This document shows positions 1 to 10,058 of a DNA stretch of 47,874 bases, piece by piece. The position numbers and the translations under genes are program-made. Position 1 is the first letter of the stretch. The number at the start of each line of letters is the position of its first letter. Below the pieces are notes generated by a model. The model searched no databases and was not told where the DNA came from. It saw only the letters and a list, made by a program, of their open reading frames with translations. Source of the DNA: Prevotella sp. (GTDB lineage: Bacteria; Bacteroidota; Bacteroidia; Bacteroidales; Bacteroidaceae); NCBI GenBank assembly GCA_016281815.1, contig JAEEJK010000125.1, forward strand, positions 1 through 47,874. The letters run 5' to 3'.

Positions 1-2
1 AG

Positions 3-86
3 TACCAACAATATCAACATGGTGTCATATGTGATGCCGTGCTTGGGATGGGTATGCCTCTATATCAACAGATTATGAGTATTTAG
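3..86 (+). CDS. Possible 3' end of an unidentified gene
   Basis: One forward frame is open from the window edge to a TAG at 84-86 and would give 27 residues ending in LYQQIMSI. The other forward frames close early or look less protein-like. Only the tail is visible and I do not recognise it, so this may be chance. The 139 bases up to the next gene are AT-rich and show only the promoter-like element described separately. Confidence 0.22.
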   Translation, partial: YQQYQHGVICDAVLGMGMPLYQQIMSI

Positions 87-184
87 TTACTTCTGCGGGG
101 CAATTTGTTTACTATTTATAGAGGAAAGATAGGAATAAAAAACCACAAATGCTACAATCTGAGTAGAAAATAAGTTTTTTTTTG

Positions 185-192
185 TAACTTCG
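185..192 (+). promoter_or_regulatory. Likely -7 promoter element upstream of the HAD gene
   Basis: TAACTTCG followed by CACC closely resembles the Bacteroidota -7 consensus TAnnTTTG, with one mismatch, and lies 34 bases before the ATG at 226. A clear -33 TTTG at the usual spacing is not visible, so the call rests on the -7 element alone. Confidence 0.4.
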
Positions 193-225
193 CACCTGTT
201 TTCAACCTTTCAGCACGACAACCGT

Positions 226-966
226 ATGAAAAATATCCGAGTAATCGCTTTTGACGCCGATGACACCTTGTGGGACTGCCAGTCACATTTTGAAGCCGTG
301 GAGAAGGCATATTGCCAAATCCTTTCACCTTACGGCGACGAGGCACATATCTCGTCGGAGTTGTTCAAGACAGAGACCGCCAACATGCCCGAACTGGGAT
401 ATGGCAGCAAGGCCTTCACGTTGTCGCTGGTGGAAAACGCCGTCAAGGTGAGCGGCGGACGCATCAGTGCCGACGACCTGCTGCGTGTGGAGATGCTGGG
501 GCGCAGCCTGCTCAACATCCCCGCCACTCCGCTGGAAGGTGTCAGAGAAACCCTTGAAACCATCCGCAGCAAAGGCAAATGGAAGATGGTGCTCTTCACC
601 AAGGGTGAGATCCTCGACCAGGAAAACAAGTTGCTCCGATCGGGGCTATGGGACTTGTTTGACCGTGTGGAAGTGGTATCAGACAAGACGACACGCCAAT
701 ATCGCGAATTGTGCATGACGTTCGGCATCGGCATCAGCGAACTGCTCATGGTAGGCAACAGTTTCAAGTCGGACATCGAACCCGTGCTGCGCCTGGGCGG
801 ACAGGCCGTGCATATCCCCTTTGAGGTCACATGGGCACATGAGGTGACCGACGAGTACGACCATGAGCATCTGCAACGCATCAAGCGGTTTGAGCAATTG
901 CTGGAGGTTTTAAACCTCTCCCCTGCCCTCTCCAAAGGAGAGGGGGATGTGAGATTGGAGGTTTAA
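226..966 (+). CDS. HAD superfamily hydrolase (YjjG/phosphoglycolate phosphatase-like)
   Basis: A predicted cytoplasmic phosphatase of the haloacid dehalogenase superfamily. Motif I is FDADDTLWD, with nucleophile Asp10 and acid/base Asp12. Motif II is the Thr in LFTKGE, motif III the Lys in VSDKTTRQY, and motif IV is GNSFKSDIEP. The cap region between motifs I and II is helical, as in subfamily IA. The substrate cannot be read from sequence. The last 13 or so residues (from NLSPALSKGEG) are not phosphatase sequence: they are a translated copy of the palindromic repeat at 915-946. The sequence GGAGGTTTTAA at the end of the normal reading frame carries one more T than the GGAGGTTTAA that finally stops the frame, so the original C-terminus was probably QLLEV followed by TAA. 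Confidence 0.85.
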   Translation: MKNIRVIAFDADDTLWDCQSHFEAVEKAYCQILSPYGDEAHISSELFKTETANMPELGYGSKAFTLSLVENAVKVSGGRISADDLLRVEMLGRSLLNIPATPLEGVRETLETIRSKGKWKMVLFTKGEILDQENKLLRSGLWDLFDRVEVVSDKTTRQYRELCMTFGIGISELLMVGNSFKSDIEPVLRLGGQAVHIPFEVTWAHEVTDEYDHEHLQRIKRFEQLLEVLNLSPALSKGEGDVRLEV

Positions 967-1025
967 AATCGGGGATGTAAGATCGGATTTAAACCTCTCC
1001 CCAACCCTCTCCAAAGGAGAGGGGG
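915..1025 (+). repeat. Two copies of the AAACCTCTCC-headed palindromic repeat (family A)
   Basis: Copies lie at about 915-946 and 994-1025. Each has a head CCTCTCCCC followed by a perfect 8-base inverted repeat, CCCTCTCC-AAA-GGAGAGGG. The copies are joined by a partly duplicated spacer (GATGTGAGAT and GGAGGTTT motifs), which recurs again up to about 1065. The first copy is translated as the C-terminus of the HAD hydrolase. Further copies occur in gmk, after yicC and, diverged, after tsaB. The form (head plus hairpin) resembles REP elements mobilised by RAYT proteins. Confidence 0.8.
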
Positions 1026-1165
1026 ATGTGAGATCGGAGGTTTTGAGATCGGAGATGGGAGGTTGGAATATACAAAAAGGACTACGACGAACCAATCGCC
1101 ATAGCCCCCATTCATTCAAAACTTAAAAAAAAGGTCACTTATTTCACTATTAACTTCTTCCCTTT

Positions 1166-1487
1166 TTAGTCTAATCTTAACAGTCCCGCCGAACTGCCTT
1201 CTTTATCATTGAAATTTGTCTGTAATGCAGAACCACCAGGTGCTCCGATCTCTATCGTACAACCATCGGGCAGAAACGCTTTCAGCATCTCTGTCTTATC
1301 TTTAAGCATCGGCCACAGTTCCTACTGCCAGCCATGCCGCATTGTTCATCAGAGTCTTATGGTAAAGATTGGCCGTAACCAATACAATAGGTGAAGACAC
1401 AAAATTGACAGGGTTCAGGGATAATCCCGACTTATAAGCCATACTTGTCAATGAAAACAGTGCTAATCTTTTAAGAAATGCTGATCT
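1166..1487 (-). pseudogene. Probable frameshifted gene remnant, family unknown
   Basis: On the minus strand, one frame is open from about 1487 to a stop at 1302 and contains a protein-like stretch including LSLNPVNFVSSPIVLVTANL. Within its last residues (around AAWLAVGT) the protein-like reading switches frame and continues as LWPMLKDKTEMLKAFLPDG and GAPGGSALQTNF to a TAA at 1166-1168. Two joined protein-like pieces in different frames suggest a decayed gene with an indel. I do not recognise the family. The rest of the 967-1596 gap holds the family A repeats at its left end and AT-rich sequence next to the glycosidase gene at its right end. Confidence 0.4.
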
Positions 1488-1596
1488 TTATACTTTAGGC
1501 CACAAAGTTACAAATTTAATTTTGAACAGACTCCGATTTTAAGTAAAATTTTATGTTAATAGTTGTTAATTGTAGGTAGAATCGGGGTTGTGGGAG

Positions 1597-2835
1597 TTAT
1601 TGCATTTTTTTGAGATTTTTTCTAAGTTTCTTTGCCGCCTTGCCAGTCAGTTTTAGGTAATGGTCGCTCTTGACGCCCTTTTCGAGTGGCACGAACTGAC
1701 TTCCCTGCACCTTTGGCGGAACCTTGCCTGCGATTTTGAAGATGGCTGTTCCCTCGTCGATTTCATCGAACATGGCGATATAGAGCATCTGCGCCCCATT
1801 TTTGACATTGAAGTCGAGTTGTTTCTTATAGAAAGAACCTTTGTTGCGCGGGATGGTCTCACCTGGTGCCTTTTGGGGATAATGCAAATTGTGCCATGAG
1901 AAGCCTGGGAAGCACAGCGGCGCGAAATCTATACCATTGGCCTTCGCCCACTTCATATCGTCGATGATACGCTGCTGGAAAGCCGGGAATGTCATTTCAT
2001 TGTATCTCCCCACATACCATGGCAGCAGGATGTCGCACATCTTGATCTGCTGATGCAGTCGCACATCGTTTTCCGTATCCTTGTTCAGCGTCCTCCAGTA
2101 GCCCGGCACACTGACCATGATGCTGTACCCCATCTGTTTGAGTCCCCTGATGATGGCCTCAGTCTGTGGGAACCCATATTTGCGGCCATCGTTGAAGCCC
2201 ACTCCATAAACTGCCACCAGCGGTTTTCCGCGGTGATAGAGATAGGAAGGGCATCGGGAATGGTCGAAAAGGCTGTATTTCCGCGCCAATTGCTGGATAT
2301 CGTTGAGCACAACTTTCTCATCACCCTCTTTCATGCCCGTCAGATCGTACATGATGCAGACGGCACGCTCGTATTTCTTTGCAGCCCGCATGGCATTGTC
2401 GAGGACAGTGTCATGGTGCGCCTTTCCCTTCGGCCATTTCTGGTCTACAACAAAGCGCTGCATGAACACACCATCGACGCCGTATTCCTTCATCCACCTG
2501 AAATGCGTGTCGACGGTCGAGTAGTCACGGGGCGAGAACAGGCGGGCCTTCTTTCCGTCCTCAAGGGAGAAGGGACTCTCATAGGTCTTCTCGTACTCGC
2601 TCACATCGGGCCACATCTCAACGCCAGTGGTACCCGGTTTGAACTCCCCGCTCCTGCCCTGATAATGATACCACCCACGTCCGCCGCCGTCATCAGGCGT
2701 GCTGAACCACCCCTGATAGCCTGCCATCACCAACCCGCGGTAGGTGTCATAACTTTTGCCGCTGGTCTGCGCCCAAAGGGTTTGGGACGCAGCGACCAGC
2801 AGCAAAAGCACAAGATGTCTGTTTATCTTCATCAT
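1597..2835 (-). CDS. Secreted GH71/GH99-like glycoside hydrolase
   Basis: A 412-residue exported protein with a signal peptide (hydrophobic LVLLLLVAASQTLWAQ, cleavage likely after WAQ). The start of the mature part (YDTYRGLVMAGYQGWF) and the later FAPLCFPGFSWHN and MFDEIDEGTAIFK motifs match Bacteroidota proteins annotated as GH71/99-like (beta/alpha barrel, endo-mannanase relatives, often next to xylan or arabinan genes). The Glu/Asp pair in FDEIDEGT is a plausible active-site element, but I cannot assign a substrate. Its ATG overlaps the stop of the arabinofuranosidase gene by one base (TGATG), so the two are probably translationally coupled. It is the last gene of the minus-strand glycosidase cluster. 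Confidence 0.72.
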   Translation of the reverse strand: MMKINRHLVLLLLVAASQTLWAQTSGKSYDTYRGLVMAGYQGWFSTPDDGGGRGWYHYQGRSGEFKPGTTGVEMWPDVSEYEKTYESPFSLEDGKKARLFSPRDYSTVDTHFRWMKEYGVDGVFMQRFVVDQKWPKGKAHHDTVLDNAMRAAKKYERAVCIMYDLTGMKEGDEKVVLNDIQQLARKYSLFDHSRCPSYLYHRGKPLVAVYGVGFNDGRKYGFPQTEAIIRGLKQMGYSIMVSVPGYWRTLNKDTENDVRLHQQIKMCDILLPWYVGRYNEMTFPAFQQRIIDDMKWAKANGIDFAPLCFPGFSWHNLHYPQKAPGETIPRNKGSFYKKQLDFNVKNGAQMLYIAMFDEIDEGTAIFKIAGKVPPKVQGSQFVPLEKGVKSDHYLKLTGKAAKKLRKNLKKMQ

Positions 2836-4760
2836 CAGAACCTCAAGACCATGAATCCCTTGGAAGGCACTGCCACGGAGATGGTGTTGCCGTTGCCCTC
2901 AAGAGAACCCTCTACCGGGTGGATGCTCTCAGGCCGTCCCACAAGGTTCTCCATGGACAGGCTGCCTTTAAGCGTTGTCGTCTTCACTTGGCCCACCGTC
3001 TTGAGTCCTTTCATGGTGATGACCACGTCCTGACTGCGGTCGGCATTGTTGGCCAACTTGATGATGTACTGCTTGGTGTCCTTGTCGTAGACAGCGCTGG
3101 CATAGAGACCGTCCTTGCCCTTCACGGCTTGTCCGTTCTCCGTGAGGTTCACCATATTGGTGCCGCGGTTGGTGCCATAGAGCATCTGCACATACCAGTT
3201 GGCAGAACGAGCGGTGGTGAGGTTGTCAAACCAGATGAGGTCGGGTTTCCACTGCCAGCCCTCGACATGGGCGAACAGCGGGGCATAAGTGGCCTGCCAC
3301 ACGATATCGGCGTTGCGCTCCAGTCCGGTCATGAACGCTGCCTCGGAGAGGGCTGCCTCCCAGTTGTTGAGGTCGCCGCGACCATGAGCGGCATACTCGC
3401 CGGCGAACACCTTCGGACCCTTGCGGTCGTAGTTGTCGTAACGTCCGGCATTGTCGAAGAACCACTGCGGCGGTTTGTAGTAATGCTCATCGACGAGGTC
3501 GACCTTGAGCCGGCGCATCTCCTGCCATCCGTAATCGAAGTCCTTACCGTCGGCAGAGGGTCCGCTGGTTCCGCAAACCAGGATGTTGGGATACTTTGCC
3601 CGGATGGCCTTGATGAATTTCTCCAGTCTCACGGGATAGAGTTCGCCCCACTGCTCATTGCCCACACCAATCTGCTTGAGGTTGAAGGGAGCCGGGTGCC
3701 CCATGTCGGCACGCAACTTGCCCCATTTGGTATCCGTGCCGCCATTGGCGAACTCGATGAGGTCGAGCGCGTCGTCAATATACGGTTGGAGGTCATCCAC
3801 CGCCACATGGGCATCTTCGGTATGGTTCTGGAACTGACAAGCCAGTCCGCAACTCACCACGGGCAGGGGTTCTGCCCCGATTTTCTCGGAGAGGATGAAG
3901 AACTCATAGAATCCCATGCCATAGGTCTGGAAGTAGTTGGGATACATGCGGTGAGCGAAAGTGTAGTTCCACCTGTTCTCGTTGAGCGGACGGTTCTCCA
4001 CCTGTCCAACCGAGTTTTTCCACTGGTAGCGTGTCTCGAGGTCAGTGCCCTCGACGATACAACCACCGGGGAAGCGGAAGATGCCGGGATGCAGGTCCTC
4101 CAAGTCCTTGACCAGGTCGGCCCGCAGTCCGTTCCAGTTGTCAGACGGGAAGAGTGACACATGATCGAGGTCCACACCCTCCTTTGTCTCGAGGAAGATG
4201 CGCATGAGTCCCTTCTGTTCGGTGACATTGGGTGTGAGCGAGCAGGTGTATTTCTTCCAGTCGCGGCTGTCGATGGTGATGCGCTGCCGTGTGATGATGT
4301 TGTTGGCTGCATTCACCAGTTCGACACGGATGCGGGCTGGTTGGCTGCCTGCATCATGAAGCCTTGCATAGACCGAGAAGTCATAGCGAAGACCTTTTTT
4401 CAGTCCCATGCCGAAGAAGCCCCGGTTCTCCAGTCCAGTGCGTTTCTCGATATGTCCGGAGTCGCCGAGCACCACATAGTGTGGGTTGCGGTCGAAGGCA
4501 GGGCGCACGTCGCTCACCTGCACGTTGCCAAACATATTCCATCCCATCAGTCTGTCGGGGAACTCAAAAGAGCGGTTCTGCACCATCTCGGCATAGAGTC
4601 CGCCATCGGCGCCGAAGTTGATGTCCTCAAAGAAGATGCCATACATGGTGGAATGGATGGCGGTGCCAGGTTTGGCCTTCACGGTGAGTTGCCGTTGCGC
4701 GCTGGCCGGCATGGCGAATGCCATGGTGAAAGCCAGCAATGTTAGAATTTGCTTTGTCAT
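2835..4760 (-). CDS. Secreted alpha-L-arabinofuranosidase, GH51
   Basis: A 641-residue exported enzyme predicted to remove terminal alpha-L-arabinofuranosyl groups from arabinan, arabinoxylan or arabinogalactan. It has a signal peptide ending near PASAQ. An N-terminal motif typical of GH51 (YGIFFEDINFGADGGLYAE) is followed by a carbohydrate-binding-like beta domain (about residues 60-210), the barrel and a C-terminal beta domain. The acid/base is Glu369 in GVGNEQWGE and the nucleophile is Glu455 in FAGEYAAHG. Length fits extracellular Bacteroidota GH51 enzymes. It is followed directly, with a one-base overlap, by the GH71/99-like gene. Upstream it is separated from the beta-galactosidase gene by 277 bases made mostly of repeats. 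Confidence 0.93.
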   Translation of the reverse strand: MTKQILTLLAFTMAFAMPASAQRQLTVKAKPGTAIHSTMYGIFFEDINFGADGGLYAEMVQNRSFEFPDRLMGWNMFGNVQVSDVRPAFDRNPHYVVLGDSGHIEKRTGLENRGFFGMGLKKGLRYDFSVYARLHDAGSQPARIRVELVNAANNIITRQRITIDSRDWKKYTCSLTPNVTEQKGLMRIFLETKEGVDLDHVSLFPSDNWNGLRADLVKDLEDLHPGIFRFPGGCIVEGTDLETRYQWKNSVGQVENRPLNENRWNYTFAHRMYPNYFQTYGMGFYEFFILSEKIGAEPLPVVSCGLACQFQNHTEDAHVAVDDLQPYIDDALDLIEFANGGTDTKWGKLRADMGHPAPFNLKQIGVGNEQWGELYPVRLEKFIKAIRAKYPNILVCGTSGPSADGKDFDYGWQEMRRLKVDLVDEHYYKPPQWFFDNAGRYDNYDRKGPKVFAGEYAAHGRGDLNNWEAALSEAAFMTGLERNADIVWQATYAPLFAHVEGWQWKPDLIWFDNLTTARSANWYVQMLYGTNRGTNMVNLTENGQAVKGKDGLYASAVYDKDTKQYIIKLANNADRSQDVVITMKGLKTVGQVKTTTLKGSLSMENLVGRPESIHPVEGSLEGNGNTISVAVPSKGFMVLRF

Positions 4761-4794
4761 AGGTTTTTTATGTTTTTAGGAGTATAAATTGTTT

Positions 4795-5037
4795 TGGAGT
4801 TTAGGAGTTTAGGAGTTTGGGAGTTTAGGAGATTAGGAGTGTAGGAGTGTAGGAGTATAGGAGTGTAGGAGTTTAGACATATGATTTGCTCGTCGTGGCG
4901 GACGCGATACATCGCGTCCCTACCAGTCGCACCGCCATCTTCGCAATGGTAATCATAATTCTTAATCCCTAATCCTTAATCCCTAATCCTTAATTCTTAA
5001 TTCCAAAATCCCTAATTCTTAATCCTTAATTCTTAAT
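4795..5037. repeat. Mosaic of short intergenic repeats (GGAGTTTA and TTAATTCTT families)
   Basis: Positions 4795-4876 hold about nine degenerate tandem copies of a GGAGTTTA/GGAGTGTA unit (family B). Positions 4951-5037 hold tandem units of the type CTTAATCCCTAATCC and TTAATTCTTAA (family C). A 20-base dyad lies between them (separate entry). The TTAATTCTTAAT tract ends exactly at the TAG stop of the beta-galactosidase gene (5038-5040). The same three components appear together again at 22298-22508 and in part at 25570-25730, so this is a recurring composite. It occupies almost the whole gap between two genes of the glycosidase cluster. Confidence 0.8.
4900..4919. repeat. 20-base dyad GGACGCGAT-AC-ATCGCGTCC (family E)
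   Basis: A perfect inverted repeat with 9-base arms and a two-base centre, flanked by CCCTACCA. A second copy with centre GT lies at 22435-22454 in the same composite context. It could form a hairpin in RNA read from either strand or be a protein-binding dyad. Function unknown. Confidence 0.75.
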
Positions 5038-8291
<3,254 letters not shown>

Positions 8292-8294
<3 letters not shown>

Positions 8295-9464
8295 TTTCAC
8301 GTATCTCAAGTATTCGCAGGCGGCGAGGAGGAAGGCTCCCACCCCGAAGTTGGCCTGACTGTTCTGGTCGACCACCTGTCCTGGGATGGCTTTCTCGCCG
8401 ATGGGCTGCACATAGCCCACCTTGCCGTCGGCCTGCATCGCCGTCTTAGTGAGATATTTCCACGCTCTCTTGATGACCGGGGCAAACTCTTTCTTGGACA
8501 GGTAGCCATTGTTGACCCCCCACAGCATCCCGTAGGTGAAGAAAGCCGTCCCGCTGGTCTCGGGTCCCGGGGCCTGCTGCGGGTCCATCATGGAGCGAGT
8601 CCAGTAGCCCTCTTTTTGCTGCAGCCCGGCGACGGCACGCGCCAACCTGACATATTTGTCGACAAAGAACTGCCGGTGGACATAATTTTCCGGCATGTCC
8701 TTCAACACCTTTGCCAGTCCGGCGAGCACCCATCCGTCGCCCCTCGCCCAGAAATCTTTCTTTCCACTTTCAGTCTTGTGCTTGGGATAGACATATTTCC
8801 CGTCGCGGAAATAGAGTCCTGTCTCTGCATCGAGCATGATGCTGTCGGTATAGCAAATGTTCTCATAGAGTTTGTCGAGGTAACGCACATCACCGGTAAG
8901 CCTATACATCTTCGTCATCACCGGCATCACCATATAGAGCGCATCCGCCCACCACCAATAGTCGTGGGCTGGGGAATACGCCTCATAATGCATCACTTCC
9001 TTGGCTCTTGCGATGCGCCATGAGGGATCACCGACAGAAACTGCGGAAGAGGCCTGTTTCCTACCTGGCACATAAGTACCCATAGCCACCCAGTAAAGGT
9101 CGATGTAGGTCTGGAAACAGATCTGCCAGTCGCCGAAGAGCACATGACGCGGACCCTCACCATAGTTCTTGTATTCCCACTTAGCGGGGTCGCTCTCTGT
9201 CGCCCCCATCCATTTGTTGTGCTCCGCCCAGCGCAGAGAATAGTCAAGGTAGCGCTGCTCTCCCGTGAGGAGATAGGCCTCCATATTGCCGGTATGATAG
9301 GCGGCATTGTCCCAGAAAGAGCGCACCTCTGCAGGGTTGTTGGCTTGCCAGTAGGTATTGACGCGATCGATGATGGCGAGCACCTTGCGAGCCTTCGCGC
9401 CATGGGCTGCCATGGCGGTGGTCGCCAAGAGGCACAGCAGGGAAATGGTCAGTAGTTTTCTCAT
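8292..9464 (-). CDS. Secreted unsaturated rhamnogalacturonyl hydrolase, GH105/GH88
   Basis: A 390-residue exported (alpha/alpha)6-barrel enzyme expected to remove the unsaturated uronic acid left by pectate or rhamnogalacturonan lyases. The signal peptide ends near ATTAMA. Family features seen: RSFWDNAAYHTGNMEAYLLTG, FGDWQICFQTYIDLY, WWADALYMVMPV with the expected catalytic Asp174, and WARGDGWVLAGL. Length is normal for the family. It is the first gene after the promoter at 9550-9581 and probably leads the four-gene glycosidase cluster. Its presence points to pectin (rhamnogalacturonan I side chains and backbone) as the target of the cluster. The lyase that would make its substrate is not in the window. 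Confidence 0.9.
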
Positions 9465-9549
9465 TGTTTTGTAGATAATTGCCAGTTTTTTGTCAGACCT
9501 GTCAGACCAGTCGGACTTATCGGAAAAAGTGACAAACGAATTCGCGAAG

Positions 9550-9581
9550 CAAATATACTCATTTTATATGAACCCACCAAA
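9550..9581 (-). promoter_or_regulatory. Bacteroidota-type promoter for the glycosidase cluster
   Basis: On the minus strand, TTTG (9581-9578) is followed after exactly 20 bases by TATATTTG (9557-9550). This matches the Bacteroidota sigma-ABfr consensus TTTG-N19/21-TAnnTTTG. Transcription would begin near 9543, leaving a leader of roughly 80 bases before the GH105 ATG. No operator could be named. Confidence 0.7.
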
Positions 9582-9716
9582 AATGCGCCGCTCTTTTTCT
9601 ACAGCGCAGTACGACAAAATATTAGCCGTTTCCGCTTAAATGTCGCATTTTTCGGCAGTTGTCGCAAAAAAACAGAGAAAAAAACAAAAAAATTTTCATT
9701 TCAGCAAAAAACAGCC

Positions 9717-9724
9717 TATCTTTG
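9717..9724 (+). promoter_or_regulatory. -7 promoter element of the giant surface protein operon
   Basis: TATCTTTG matches TAnnTTTG and lies 56 bases before the ATG at 9781. A weaker -33 candidate, TTTC at 9694-9697, sits 19 bases upstream. The 316-base gap 9465-9780 between the divergent clusters therefore holds two back-to-back promoters. The remainder is A-rich, without further recognisable signals. Confidence 0.55.
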
Positions 9725-9780
9725 CCCTAATAACCTTCCAAGGGGAAAATACGTTCTAATAATGATGTTAAACAACTAAA

Positions 9781-10026
9781 ATGAAAAAGAAATACCTTCA
9801 CTCTATCGGCGACTGCGCCAACATGCATCCGTCGGTAAAACGGCGGCCATATACAGCACCCAACATCTGGACAAGCCCTTCTTTCCTACAGGAAACGGTG
9901 TTGGCAGGCACTGATATGCTGCACACAACCATCAAGGACGGCCCTGCCATTGAGGACGGACGCAGCAATGAAATGAATTTCGACGAGGATGAACTGAGCG
10001 TTCCCCCGTCGCTCTGGAATGACTGA
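9781..10026 (+). CDS. Small protein of 81 residues, family unknown
   Basis: A short ORF with a Lys-rich start (MKKKYLHSIG), a central segment RPYTAPNIWTSPSFLQETVL, then AGTD and an acidic tail ending in PSLWND. There is no signal peptide or membrane segment. The plan (basic start, Y-x-x-P, a leucine-containing stretch ending in L-A-G/S, acidic tail with terminal W-x-D) resembles many short uncharacterised Bacteroidota proteins, which gives moderate confidence that it is translated. It lies between the promoter and the giant gene, 32 bases ahead of that gene, so it is likely the first cistron. It could be a leader, a small secreted or signalling peptide precursor, or a chaperone-like partner; the sequence does not decide. 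Confidence 0.6.
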   Translation: MKKKYLHSIGDCANMHPSVKRRPYTAPNIWTSPSFLQETVLAGTDMLHTTIKDGPAIEDGRSNEMNFDEDELSVPPSLWND

Positions 10027-10058
10027 AAAACGACAAAAACAAGATAAACAATTGCCTT

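Noticed and set aside
1209..1394. A 61-codon plus-strand ORF in the gap after the HAD gene
   Set aside because: The minus strand of the same stretch gives more protein-like sequence in two frames, so the plus ORF is more likely chance overlap with a remnant.
2919..4157. A 412-codon open frame on the plus strand
   Set aside because: Antisense shadow of the GH51 gene, which has both catalytic glutamates and a signal peptide.
4795..4876. Possible CRISPR array
   Set aside because: The GGAGTTTA units are 8-12 bases long and contiguous with no unique spacers of 30 or so bases, and no cas gene is present.
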